From JACDBE01 sp051002015 (lineage in GTDB: Bacteria > Actinomycetota > Acidimicrobiia > Spongiisociales > UBA5794): a DNA stretch of 45,070 nucleotides. Below are positions 8,482-16,212 of the stretch, piece after piece. The stretch is taken from contig JBPCMS010000080.1 of the NCBI GenBank assembly GCA_051002015.1, positions 1 through 45,070 of the forward strand. Direction: 5' to 3'. A model generated the notes under the pieces. It had not been told where the DNA came from and did no database searches. It saw only the letters and a program-made list of their open reading frames with translations. Positions within the stretch are counted from its first letter, which is position 1; every line of letters starts with the position of its first letter. The translations under genes and the position numbers were made by a program.

Positions 8482-9150
8482 ATGTCCACCGGTATCCCCC
8501 TGATCGACCGGCCCGAGAGCCTGGCCCAGCAGGCCTATCAGTCGATCCGCATGGCGATCCGCCGTCAGGCGCTGGTGCGAGGCAAGTTCCACTCGGAGAA
8601 CGAGCTCGCCCAGTCAATGGGCATCTCCCGGACCCCGGTCCGGGAAGCCCTGATCGAGCTGGCCCGCGAGGGCTTGGTGGAGATCGTCCCCCAGCGGGGC
8701 TTCCGGCTCGGCGAGCTCGATGCCGCCGACCAGCAGGAGGTGTTCGAGCTGCGGCGGGTGCTGGAGAGCTATGTGGTCCGCCGACTGGCGGCGGTGGCAA
8801 CCCCGGATGAGGTGGCGCTGCTCAGGGACCTCCTCGAACGCCAGGCCGGTCTCATCGACGACGCCTCCGAGTTCTTGGCGGTCGACGAGGAGTTCCACCT
8901 CCTGATGCCCCGGCTGGTCAAGTTGGAGAGGACCCGGGAGATGCTGCTGGCGCTGCGCGGGGCGATGTGGTTGATGGGCAGCACCGCACTCGCCCTCCCG
9001 GAACGCAGCCCCACCGTGCTGAAGGAGCACCTGGCGGTGGTGAACGCCATCGAGGCCGGAAACCCGGCCGCCGCCGTAAGGGCCATCCGCCGGCACATCG
9101 ACAAGACCGCCAAGGCGGTCGAGATGAGCGGTCGAGACGGGGGTGATTAA
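8482..9150 (+). CDS. GntR-family transcriptional regulator, FCD (FadR-like) subgroup
   Basis: This 222-aa regulator has an N-terminal winged helix (about 12-75) with the GntR signature SENELAQSMGISRTPVREAL followed by GLVEIVPQRGFRL. A helical FCD effector domain (about 85-215) follows. FCD metal or ligand positions are visible as Asp and His in VDEEFHLLM and His in LKEHLAVV and IRRHIDKT. ATG 8482 lies directly after a palindrome that recurs at other promoters of this block, so the protein most likely represses its own gene and those operons until an acidic metabolite binds. FCD regulators usually sense carboxylates, which fits a UbiD decarboxylase pathway. glgA lies upstream on the same strand but about 90 bp away, and the genes look separately controlled. 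Confidence 0.93.
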   Translation: MSTGIPLIDRPESLAQQAYQSIRMAIRRQALVRGKFHSENELAQSMGISRTPVREALIELAREGLVEIVPQRGFRLGELDAADQQEVFELRRVLESYVVRRLAAVATPDEVALLRDLLERQAGLIDDASEFLAVDEEFHLLMPRLVKLERTREMLLALRGAMWLMGSTALALPERSPTVLKEHLAVVNAIEAGNPAAAVRAIRRHIDKTAKAVEMSGRDGGD

Positions 9151-9163
9151 CCCACCACCACTC

Positions 9164-9176
9164 GTAGGCTACGTAC
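9164..9176. promoter_or_regulatory. Predicted GntR operator, site D (AhpD-like gene promoter)
   Basis: GTAGGCTACGTAC matches GTATGCTACATAC (site C) at 11 of 13 positions. The embedded TAGGCT (9165-9170) is a good -10 box, in the same register as TATGCT in sites B and C. The strong ribosome-binding site GGAAGGAGG (9184-9192) and ATG 9196 follow. Confidence 0.6.
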
Positions 9177-9195
9177 CAGTTTCGGAAGGAGGAAC

Positions 9196-9855
9196 ATGGC
9201 CATCACGACGGACTCACCGAAACCAATCACCAAGGAGGTACTCGACGAGGGAGACGCCAGCGCCTTCATCCCCTATCCGCCGATCGGGGAACACCTGGAG
9301 CACGTCCCCATCCACGTCCGCCCCGAGCTCCACTACTACATCTCCCGGATGGGCTTCCTGCCCAACACTCTCAAGCTCTACCTGCACATCCCGTGGGTGG
9401 CGGAGCAGCTCTTCCGGCTCAACAACGCCGTCATGCGCGACGAACGGGGCCAACTCAGCGAGCACTTCAAGTACCGACTGTCGCTTGCGGCGAGCCACGA
9501 CAACGAGTGCCGCTACTGCACGGCTCACCACGTCCTCACCATGAAGCGCCGCTGGGACTACTCGGACGAGATGGTTGAGGAGGTGCTGGCGCTGGATGAG
9601 CCGGCCGACGAGCGGGAACGGGTAGCGATGGAGTTCGTCCATCAGGCGAGCCTCGATCCCGGTGGAGTGACGGACGACCTCCGTCGGCGCCTGACCGAGC
9701 ACTTCACCCCCCAAGAGGTGATGGAGATCGTGCTGGTGGTTGGGTTCTGGAAGATGTACAACACCATGCATATCGTCATGGGCGCTCCCCTCGAAGACCC
9801 GGTCCTCCCCTTCCGGGAGTGGGTGGACGTACACCCCGAAGCAGAGACGGCCTGA
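9196..9855 (+). CDS. AhpD-like / carboxymuconolactone decarboxylase family protein
   Basis: This 219-aa helical protein carries the AhpD redox motif ECRYCTAHH, with Cys105, Cys108 and His112 in CxxCxxxH spacing. Proteins with this motif act as alkylhydroperoxidases or thiol-disulfide exchangers. Family members without the Cys pair act as carboxymuconolactone decarboxylases, so a peroxide or disulfide role is more likely here. ATG 9196 follows a near-perfect ribosome-binding site. A thioredoxin-like gene begins about 35 nt after the stop and could reduce the Cys pair. The predicted GntR operator in its promoter places it in the catabolic regulon, perhaps coping with peroxide or reactive products of the flavin or cupin enzymes. 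The exact substrate is unknown. Confidence 0.85.
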   Translation: MAITTDSPKPITKEVLDEGDASAFIPYPPIGEHLEHVPIHVRPELHYYISRMGFLPNTLKLYLHIPWVAEQLFRLNNAVMRDERGQLSEHFKYRLSLAASHDNECRYCTAHHVLTMKRRWDYSDEMVEEVLALDEPADERERVAMEFVHQASLDPGGVTDDLRRRLTEHFTPQEVMEIVLVVGFWKMYNTMHIVMGAPLEDPVLPFREWVDVHPEAETA

Positions 9856-9889
9856 CCTGTGGGGTGCCGCCAGGCAGATCGATCCTGAG

Positions 9890-10207
9890 GTGGCGATCCC
9901 AGCCTGGACGACCGAGGACCTCGACCGAGCCGTTCGATCCGGATTCCCGGTGCTGGTCGACCTACGGGCCGACTGGTGCCCGCAATGCGGTCCCCAAGAG
10001 GGGGTTCTGGAGCGGGTCCTACCGGGGTTCGAGGGTGTGGTGGCGGGAAGCGTGGACGTGGGACGCTACCCGGAGGTGGCCGAGCGCCACGAGGTGGTGT
10101 CCCTCCCCACCCTGCTCCTCTTACGGGACGGCCGTCTGGCCGAGAGCCTGACCGGGTTCAAATCGGCACCGCTGGTGAGAGCCGCCCTGCAACGGCTGGT
10201 GGGCTGA
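9890..10207 (+). CDS. Thioredoxin-like protein with CPQC active site
   Basis: This 105-aa thioredoxin-fold protein has the active site DWCPQC (Cys30, Cys33) and the cis-Pro motif VVSLPTLLLL, followed by a C-terminal helix. The intervening dipeptide PQ differs from the GP of classical thioredoxin, suggesting a different redox potential or partner. I chose GTG 9890 because it gives a full-length thioredoxin and the preceding codons do not resemble the family; a CTG immediately after the previous stop is a less likely alternative. It sits behind the AhpD-like gene and is probably cotranscribed, as expected for its reductant. No Trx reductase is in the window. Confidence 0.82.
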   Translation: MAIPAWTTEDLDRAVRSGFPVLVDLRADWCPQCGPQEGVLERVLPGFEGVVAGSVDVGRYPEVAERHEVVSLPTLLLLRDGRLAESLTGFKSAPLVRAALQRLVG

Positions 10208-10265
10208 CTGGGCCGCCTGCGAGGGGAGCGTCACCCCAAGGGCAACGATTGGAGCCGGCCAGGGG

Positions 10266-10281
10266 CCGTGACGTCTCACGG
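10266..10281. terminator. Small hairpin between convergent genes
   Basis: CCGTGA (10266-10271) pairs with TCACGG (10276-10281) around a 4-nt loop, overlapping the DUF2848 stop codon in a convergent junction. There is no T-run, so terminator activity is a guess. Confidence 0.25.
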
Positions 10282-10947
10282 TTCCCCCACCAGCAGGTCG
10301 AGCACACCCACCGTGTAGGAGAGGGACAGGGACCTCGCCAGCACCGGGTCGTGCAGCCGGGCTCGGAAGTGGTCGCCGGGCCGGATGCCTCCGATCGTCG
10401 GCAAGGTGCCTGCCAGCACGATGAAGGAGCGGAGCCGTTCCTTGAAGGGGATGAGGGAGAGCAGCTCGGTCGGCGCCAGCAGCATCTCGGCCCGGCCGTC
10501 CTGATACAGCTCGGTCGTCTCGTGGGTACCGATCCAGCTCTGAATTTCCAGGGCGTCCCAGTGACCCGTCACCTCCTCCAGCGCCCATGCCTCCGACCCC
10601 AGCACCTTGGGGCACATCAGCTTCGACATGGCGATGTCACTCGCCTCGGCCAGACGGTCGGTGTGGTCGGAGGCGATCGTCACGTAGGTATGGCCGCCCG
10701 CCACGATCAGGGCGATCTCCGCCTCTCCCGAGGTGCCGCCGTGAGTGACCGAGATCCGGTCGACCTGGACCGCCAGCGAAGGGGGTACCGGGTAGAAGCT
10801 CGGGACCCGGTCGGGCACCGTGACCCCCAGAGCCGCCAGCTCCCTGAGATGGGCATCCACCGCCTCCCGGTCCCTCCCGGTGAACCCGGCGGCGATCACC
10901 GTCCGCGGCTCCACCGACACCACCCGTTGGCCGACCCGGAACTTCAC
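10276..10947 (-). CDS. DUF2848 family protein
   Basis: This 223-aa protein resembles DUF2848. Recognisable family-like segments are AAGFTGRDREAVDAHL near the N-terminus, a central SDHTDRLAEA, and CPKVLGSEAWALEEV before HWDALEIQSW. DUF2848 proteins are commonly grouped with the fumarylacetoacetate-hydrolase-like fold and occur beside catabolic genes, but no reaction is established that I can rely on. It is the last gene of the first Liv importer operon: its start overlaps the livF stop by 4 bp. In context it may hydrolyse or isomerise a ring-cleavage product of the imported compound. That role is inferred from position and fold family only. Confidence 0.72.
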   Translation of the reverse strand: MKFRVGQRVVSVEPRTVIAAGFTGRDREAVDAHLRELAALGVTVPDRVPSFYPVPPSLAVQVDRISVTHGGTSGEAEIALIVAGGHTYVTIASDHTDRLAEASDIAMSKLMCPKVLGSEAWALEEVTGHWDALEIQSWIGTHETTELYQDGRAEMLLAPTELLSLIPFKERLRSFIVLAGTLPTIGGIRPGDHFRARLHDPVLARSLSLSYTVGVLDLLVGEP

Positions 10948-11663
10948 CGAACACCCTCCCCCATGTAGGCGCCTACCAGGCGGGGATCGTCGACCAGGAT
11001 CGCCGGATCCTCCTCCAGCACCACCTCCCCGGGGTTGAGGACCAGGGCCCGGTCGGCGAACCGAAGGGCCCGTGAGACGTGCTGCTCGACCAGGAGGATG
11101 GTCATGCCCTCGGCTCGCAGACGGGTGAGCTCCTCGTACACCTCCTCGATCACCTTGGGCGCCAGCCCCAGCGAGGGCTCATCCAGGAGCATGACCTTGG
11201 GGTCGATCATGAGCGCCCGACCGATGGCCAGGACCTGCTGTTGACCACCGGAGAGCTGCCCCGCCGGAGCCTCGGACCTCTCTCCAAGGAGCGGGAACAA
11301 CCCGAAGACCCGCTCCAACGCCGCCTCGATCTCGCCGCCGGGGAGGACGAAGCCCCCCAGCAGCAGGTTCTCCCTCACGGTGAGGTTGGGGAAGACCCGG
11401 CGTCCTTCAGGGATCATCACCATGCCGAGCCGGACCTTTCGGTCGGCTGGGACACGGGTAACCTCCCGGCCATCCCACCACACCTTCCCGGCGGCGGGCC
11501 GCACCAGCCCGGATATCGCCCGGAGCAGGCTGGACTTGCCTGCGCCGTTCCTGCCCAGGACCGCCAACACGGCTCCCCGGCCCACCGAGAAGGACACCCC
11601 GGCCAGCGCCGGGGCGCGTCCGTAACGGACCTCGAGGCTCTCCACCTCCAGATAGGGGGTCAC
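10944..11663 (-). CDS. livF: Branched-chain amino-acid-type ABC transporter ATPase (LivF-like), system 1
   Basis: This 239-aa ATPase has Walker A GRNGAGKS, the signature LSGGQQQ and Walker B VMLLDEPSLGL followed by the switch region ILLVEQHV. It belongs to the LivF group of HAAT importers. It starts at GTG 11663, overlapping the stop of the fused livM-livG gene by 4 bp, and its stop overlaps DUF2848. Despite the Liv name, many such systems in catabolic clusters import aromatic or dicarboxylic acids. Here the operon lies between a GntR gene and ubiX/ubiD, so a carboxylate substrate of UbiD is likelier than leucine. Confidence 0.93.
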   Translation of the reverse strand: MTPYLEVESLEVRYGRAPALAGVSFSVGRGAVLAVLGRNGAGKSSLLRAISGLVRPAAGKVWWDGREVTRVPADRKVRLGMVMIPEGRRVFPNLTVRENLLLGGFVLPGGEIEAALERVFGLFPLLGERSEAPAGQLSGGQQQVLAIGRALMIDPKVMLLDEPSLGLAPKVIEEVYEELTRLRAEGMTILLVEQHVSRALRFADRALVLNPGEVVLEEDPAILVDDPRLVGAYMGEGVR

Positions 11664-13339
11664 GGCACCACCTTTCCCATACCCGGTACCGCCTCCCGGC
11701 TCCCCAGGTAGGCCTCCCGAACCTTGGGGTCGTCGAACACCTCCTGGGGGGTGGCGACGGTCAGTACCCTCCCGAAATCGAGCACCACCACCCGGTCGGC
11801 CACAGCCAGGGCAAGATCGAGGTTGTGATCGACCAGCACCACCGAGGCACCACCTTCCCGGAGCGACCGGACCAGGTGGGAGAGTTCCCGGCGCTCTTCG
11901 TCGTTCATACCCACCGACGGCTCATCCAGGAAGACCACGTGGGGGGCGCAGGCGAAGGCCCGACCGATCTCCAGGCGCCGCTGCTCGGCCAGGCTCAGGG
12001 TGCCGGGGAGGGAGTCGGGACGGTCGGCCAGCCCGACCAGCTCCAGTATGGCGGAGACTCCGGCGCCGGGCCGCCCGGCGGTCGCCAGCCCGCCCAGCCT
12101 CAACGCCTCCTCGGCGGTGAGATGGGCGAACATGCGGACCGACTGGAAGGTGCGCGCGATCCCGGCGACCGCCCGGCGTTCGGGACGCCAGCCGGCTACC
12201 TCCACGCCGCGCAGGCGGATCGACCCCTGCTGGCAGGCGTGCCGACCCCCGACCACATCGATGAGGGTGGTCTTGCCGGCCCCGTTGGCCCCGATGAGGG
12301 CCACGATCTCCCCCGCTCCCACCGAGAACGAGACGTCGTCGAGGGCTACCAGCCCCCCGAAGCGGTGCGACACTCCCTCCACCTCCAGGACCGGTGATCC
12401 AGGGACGCTGGCGATCGGCTCCCGCCGGGAATCCACGTCCGAGATGACGGATCTCCGTCGCAGCCGGCGCAACGGGCTCTGCAGGGCGAGAACGAAGCGA
12501 CGGCCGATCAACCCCTCGGGGAGCACCGCCATCAGCCACATCACCAGCAGCCCGTAGACGACCAGTCGCCAGCTCGACAGGAAGTGAAGCGAGCTCGGCA
12601 CCCAGTCGATGTCCTGTATGCCGCGCAGCAGCTCGAGGAGGAACGTGACAAAGAAAGCGCCAACGACCGCTCCGAGGAGGCTGTGCACCCCCCCGATGAG
12701 CGAATAGAGAGCGATCTGGAACGAGACGAGGATCCCGAAGTTGCGAGGGGCGATGAACAGGTAGAACTTGGCGAGCAGGCCCCCGGCTACCGCCACCGCC
12801 GCCGCGCTGATCACCACCGATACGACCTTGACCCGCCGGGTGGCCACCCCGGTGGAAGCGGCGGCGTCCTCGTCGTCGAAGATCGACCGCATCCGCAGCC
12901 CCAACGGACCGGCCATCACCAGATTGGCGATCACCAGCACCACCGCCAGGGTGGCCAGCACCCCGGCGAGGGTGACCGGGCGGTGGCCCGAGAAGCCCTG
13001 CAGCCCGCCGACGGCCTCGACATTGCCGATGGCGACCCGTACCACCTCGCCCACCGCCAGGGTTCCCATGATCAGGTAGATGCCTCGCACCCTGTTGGCA
13101 CCGAGAGCCACCGGCAGGGCCACCAGGGAGGCGGCCACCGCCCCCGCCGCCAGGCTGGCGGGCAGCGGCCAATCCCAGCCGGCGTCGAGCACCGCGGTGG
13201 TGTAGGCCCCCACCGCCAGGAACCCGGCCTGTCCCAGGTTGAGCTGCCCGGTGACGTAGACGAGGTTCATGCCCACCGCGGCGATCATGTTGATCGCCAG
13301 GAGGATCAGGAACGACTCGTTGGAGAAGATGCCGCTCAC
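11660..13339 (-). CDS. Fused LivM permease - LivG ATPase, system 1
   Basis: A single 559-aa chain joins two usually separate subunits. Residues about 1-295 form a LivM-type permease with multiple membrane segments and the family loop GQLNLGQAGFLAVGAYT. Residues about 310-559 form a LivG-type ATPase with Walker A GANGAGKTT near residue 350, the signature SLAEQRRLEIGRAF and Walker B VVFLDEPSVGMN. There is no stop or internal start between the halves, so this is a true fusion. It starts at 13339, overlapping the livH stop (13336). The fusion guarantees one ATPase per permease and is known in some HAAT systems. The second Liv system in this window keeps the two separate. Confidence 0.9.
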   Translation of the reverse strand: MSGIFSNESFLILLAINMIAAVGMNLVYVTGQLNLGQAGFLAVGAYTTAVLDAGWDWPLPASLAAGAVAASLVALPVALGANRVRGIYLIMGTLAVGEVVRVAIGNVEAVGGLQGFSGHRPVTLAGVLATLAVVLVIANLVMAGPLGLRMRSIFDDEDAAASTGVATRRVKVVSVVISAAAVAVAGGLLAKFYLFIAPRNFGILVSFQIALYSLIGGVHSLLGAVVGAFFVTFLLELLRGIQDIDWVPSSLHFLSSWRLVVYGLLVMWLMAVLPEGLIGRRFVLALQSPLRRLRRRSVISDVDSRREPIASVPGSPVLEVEGVSHRFGGLVALDDVSFSVGAGEIVALIGANGAGKTTLIDVVGGRHACQQGSIRLRGVEVAGWRPERRAVAGIARTFQSVRMFAHLTAEEALRLGGLATAGRPGAGVSAILELVGLADRPDSLPGTLSLAEQRRLEIGRAFACAPHVVFLDEPSVGMNDEERRELSHLVRSLREGGASVVLVDHNLDLALAVADRVVVLDFGRVLTVATPQEVFDDPKVREAYLGSREAVPGMGKVVP

Positions 13340-14196
13340 GCCGTCTTCCCCAGAGCGAGGCCTTGGGGCCGGATCAGCAACACCACGATGAGCAGCAGCC
13401 AGGGGACGGCCGTCTGGAAGCCGGTCAACCCCAGGTAGGCGGCAAGCGACTCGATGAGTCCCAGGCCGATGCCGGCGATCATCGCCCCGGGAAGGCTGCC
13501 CAAGCCGCCGATGGTCATGATGGCCAGGCCCTTGAGGCCCAGCTCGAGGCCGGCGAAGGGCGACACGCTCCCGTTGCGGATCGCCAGCAGGTACGAGGCG
13601 ATTCCGGCCAGGGCACCGGCGATGAGGAGGGTCAGGACGGTCAGCCTCCTTACCGGAACCCCGAGGAGGGGCACCACCTCAGGGTCATGGGCGAACGCCC
13701 GCATCGCCATCCCCCACCGGGTCCTGCGCACGAACTGGTGGGTGACGGCCAGCACAACGCCCGCCACCGCCAGGCTCACCACCTGGGTCACCGAGATGAG
13801 GATGCCCCCGAGCTCCAGATCGGCGCGGGGAAGCGAGAAGGGCACGGCCACCGCAGTCGAGGAGCCCCGGACCTGAAGGAGGGTGTTCTGGATCACGAGG
13901 GCGAACCCGATGGTGGACACCGCCGCCGCGATGGGCCGCCGGTACCCGACCGGGCGGAAGCTCACCAAGTCGGTGAGAGCGCTCAGCAGCGCACCGATCA
14001 CCAAGGCGTAGAGCCCGACCAGCCAGATCGGTGTCCCCGTCCCGGCCAGGAGCAACGCCACCAGCCCGGCCGCCATGAACACCTCTCCGTGGGCAAGGGT
14101 CAGGAGGTGCATCACCCCGAACACCAGCGTGTAGCCCAATCCCAGCAGGGCGTAGTTGGCCCCGAGGAGCAGCCCGTTGATGAGAACCTGGATCAC
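13336..14196 (-). CDS. livH: Branched-chain amino-acid-type ABC permease (LivH-like), system 1
   Basis: This 286-aa permease has about eight hydrophobic segments. It shows the LivH N-terminal pattern GLLLGANYALLGLGYTLVFG, followed by LTLAHGEVFMAAG, and GLKGLAIMTIGGLGSLPGAM near the coupling region. ATG 14196 is 53 bp downstream of the binding-protein stop, and its stop overlaps the fused livM-livG gene. It forms the membrane channel with the LivM half. The substrate is unknown; the regulon context suggests an aromatic or related carboxylate. Confidence 0.93.
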   Translation of the reverse strand: MIQVLINGLLLGANYALLGLGYTLVFGVMHLLTLAHGEVFMAAGLVALLLAGTGTPIWLVGLYALVIGALLSALTDLVSFRPVGYRRPIAAAVSTIGFALVIQNTLLQVRGSSTAVAVPFSLPRADLELGGILISVTQVVSLAVAGVVLAVTHQFVRRTRWGMAMRAFAHDPEVVPLLGVPVRRLTVLTLLIAGALAGIASYLLAIRNGSVSPFAGLELGLKGLAIMTIGGLGSLPGAMIAGIGLGLIESLAAYLGLTGFQTAVPWLLLIVVLLIRPQGLALGKTA

Positions 14197-14249
14197 GACA
14201 TGCCCCCTCCGAAGAGCTCGGGCCTCCCGCCGGGGATGGGTTCACCAAG

Positions 14250-15524
14250 TCATTCCAGCGGCTGGAGCTCTCCATTCAGGACGACGTTCACATAGACGGT
14301 CTTGACGGCGTCGCCGTTCTCCTGGAAGGAGATCTCACCCGCCACCCCCTGGAAGCCTTGCACGCCCAGCAGCCCTTCCCTGATCGCCTGGCGGGCGTCG
14401 GCCGGCTCCCAGAGACCGTCGATGCCGGCGTCCCGCATGACCTGGGCGAGCAGCAGGATGTTGTCGAAGTAGTTGGCGGCCTCGGGAACCGTGGGGGGTT
14501 CGGGGTCGGCCGCGGTGATCATCGCCACGTAGTCTGCGGTGGCCGGGGCGCCGCTCACCGGGTCGAGGATCGAAGGCAGCACCCAGTCGTTGATGTCCGA
14601 CCCTCCCTGCTCGAAGAAGGTATTGCCGGCCTGGGCCGGATGTCCCAGCACCGGCCGGACCTCACCCTGGCGAACCAGTTCCCGAGCGATCAGACCCGCC
14701 TCGGCGGGAGCGGACATGATGATGAGCCCGTCGGCCTCCACCTCCGTGATGCGCTGCACGGTGGTGGAGAAGTCGGTTTGTCCACTGGTGAAGGTGATGG
14801 GGGCGTCGGCGTTGACGATCTCCACTCCCACGTTGGGCGCCACCCCGGGAATGGAGAACATGGCCGCCGCCGCCGTCACCGGCTCCTCCTCGTCGAACAC
14901 CAGCACCGCCGTCTCCACGCCGTAGGCCTCGGCCCAGGCGGGCATCGCCACCGTGTACAGGGCGGTGTTGGTGGCGGTGTTGCGGAAGGCCCATCCCTGC
15001 CCGGGATCGGTGATCCCCTCCTTGTTGGCGGTCCCGGTGATCAGCGGGACCTGCACCTCGGGGGCCTGGGGGAACAGCACCTCCGCCTCCCCTGAGGAGA
15101 GCGGCCCGCTGATGGCGAACACACCCCGGTCGGCCAGGTCCCGGTAGCTGATCACGGCCTGGTCGGGCTCTCCGCCGGTGTCGGCGATCTGGACCTCCAC
15201 CAGGGAGCCGTTGATACCGCCCTCCTCGTTGACCTGCTCGACGGCCAGGTTGGTGGCCAGCTCGATGTCCTTGCCGAAGCTCACGAACCGGCCGGTCAGG
15301 TCGGTGATGAGTCCGATCACCACCGCAGGCTTCTCCCCGGCGGTGGTGGCCGGAGCGGTGGTGTCGGGGGCGACGGTGGTCGGCCCGGCCGCCGTGGTGG
15401 GGGCGGTGTCCCCGGTCGCCGGCGGCTGATCGGCCGTCCCGCCGCAGGCGGTCACCACCAGCACCATCCCCGCCAACAGTGTGCGTGACTTGAGTCTGTT
15501 GATGGGATCCTCCCCTTCCTTCAC
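14250..15524 (-). CDS. Liv-type substrate-binding lipoprotein, system 1
   Basis: This is an extracytoplasmic solute receptor of the Leu/Ile/Val-binding-protein class, about 417-424 aa. The N-terminus has a basic segment, a hydrophobic core and the lipobox VVTAC, followed by a Thr/Pro/Ala-rich linker to about residue 50. The periplasmic-binding fold begins at PAVVIGLITDLTGRFVSFGKDIE. The start is uncertain. GTG 15524 is given here, but the best ribosome-binding site (GGGGAGG, about 15509-15515) sits 5 nt before an ATC codon at 15503, which would give an ideal signal peptide. ATG 15551 lies inside the promoter/operator and is unlikely. It is the first gene of the importer operon, behind predicted GntR site B. 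Confidence 0.9.
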   Translation of the reverse strand: MKEGEDPINRLKSRTLLAGMVLVVTACGGTADQPPATGDTAPTTAAGPTTVAPDTTAPATTAGEKPAVVIGLITDLTGRFVSFGKDIELATNLAVEQVNEEGGINGSLVEVQIADTGGEPDQAVISYRDLADRGVFAISGPLSSGEAEVLFPQAPEVQVPLITGTANKEGITDPGQGWAFRNTATNTALYTVAMPAWAEAYGVETAVLVFDEEEPVTAAAAMFSIPGVAPNVGVEIVNADAPITFTSGQTDFSTTVQRITEVEADGLIIMSAPAEAGLIARELVRQGEVRPVLGHPAQAGNTFFEQGGSDINDWVLPSILDPVSGAPATADYVAMITAADPEPPTVPEAANYFDNILLLAQVMRDAGIDGLWEPADARQAIREGLLGVQGFQGVAGEISFQENGDAVKTVYVNVVLNGELQPLE

Positions 15525-15540
15525 CGTGCACCAACTCGTC

Positions 15541-15553
15541 CCATGTAGCATAC
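15541..15553. promoter_or_regulatory. Predicted GntR operator, site B (Liv system 1 promoter)
   Basis: On the minus strand it reads GTATGCTACATGG, 11 of 13 identical to site C. The embedded TATGCT (plus coordinates 15547-15552) fits a -10 box for the binding-protein gene, with transcription starting near 15540. A repressor bound here would block the importer operon. Confidence 0.68.
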
Positions 15554-15584
15554 TGAGAACCCCGAGCGGCCGCCGGTGAGCCGC

Positions 15585-16157
15585 TCAATCCCGGCGGAGG
15601 CCCTCCCAGCGGGGGATGAGCTTGGCGTCCAGCCCGAACTGGTCGAGGATCTTGGTCATGGTGTGGTCGACCAGCTCGGCGATCGAGGTGGGCCGGATGT
15701 AGAAGCCGGGCACGGGTGGCAGCACCACCGCCCCCGCCTCGGTGACGGCGGTCATCAGCCGCAGGTGCCCGAGATGAAGGGGGGTCTCCCGCACCACCAG
15801 CACCAGCTTGCGACGCTCCTTCAGGCACACGTCGGCCGCCCGGGTGATCAGGTTGTCGGCGTAGCTCCCGGCGATGGCGCTCAGGGTCTTCATCGAGCAG
15901 GGAGCGACCACCATCCCGTCGGTGAGGAAGGTTCCCGAGGCGAGCGACGCCCCCACGTCCGCCTCATCGTACACCCGGCCCGCCAGTGCCTCCAGGTCGG
16001 CGGCGGTGCGGTCGGTCTCGTACGCCAGGATGGCCCGGGCACCCTTGGAGATGACCAGATGGGCCTCTACCTCGTCGAGGGAGGCGAGCACCTCCACCAG
16101 ACGGGCACCGTAGACCGCTCCGCTCGACCCCGAGATGCCGACGATGATCCGGCGCAC
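15585..16157 (-). CDS. ubiX: UbiX-type flavin prenyltransferase
   Basis: This 190-aa enzyme attaches a dimethylallyl group to FMN to make prenyl-FMN, the cofactor of UbiD decarboxylases. The family signatures are clear: IIVGISGSSGAVYGARL at the N-terminus, a central GTFLTDGMVVAPCSMKTLS, and ETPLHLGHLRLM with a Pro-rich GAVVLPPVPGFY. I chose GTG 16157 because AAGGAGG lies 3 nt upstream; the longer frame runs antisense through fni. Its partner ubiD is 2.3 kb away in the same orientation. fni, which makes dimethylallyl diphosphate, is divergent across 55 bp. A weaker GntR-type site overlaps its likely -10 box. Length and motifs match the family fully. Confidence 0.95.
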   Translation of the reverse strand: MRRIIVGISGSSGAVYGARLVEVLASLDEVEAHLVISKGARAILAYETDRTAADLEALAGRVYDEADVGASLASGTFLTDGMVVAPCSMKTLSAIAGSYADNLITRAADVCLKERRKLVLVVRETPLHLGHLRLMTAVTEAGAVVLPPVPGFYIRPTSIAELVDHTMTKILDQFGLDAKLIPRWEGLRRD

Positions 16158-16172
16158 GAGCCTCCTTGGGTG

Positions 16173-16185
16173 GCGCGTAACATAC
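16173..16185. promoter_or_regulatory. Possible weak GntR operator, site E (ubiX promoter)
   Basis: On the minus strand GTATGTTACGCGC matches the consensus GTATGCTACATAC at 9 of 13 positions, with the left nine bases nearly intact. It contains TATGTT, a plausible -10 box for ubiX about 20 nt before its GTG. The right arm is degenerate, so binding is uncertain. Confidence 0.35.
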
Positions 16186-16212
16186 CAGCAGCCCAGTGGG
16201 GGAGCCCGCCCG

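Noticed and set aside
15549..15551. ATG 15551 as start of the binding-protein gene
   Set aside because: It lies inside the predicted -10 box and operator and would put an unlikely peptide before the signal sequence.
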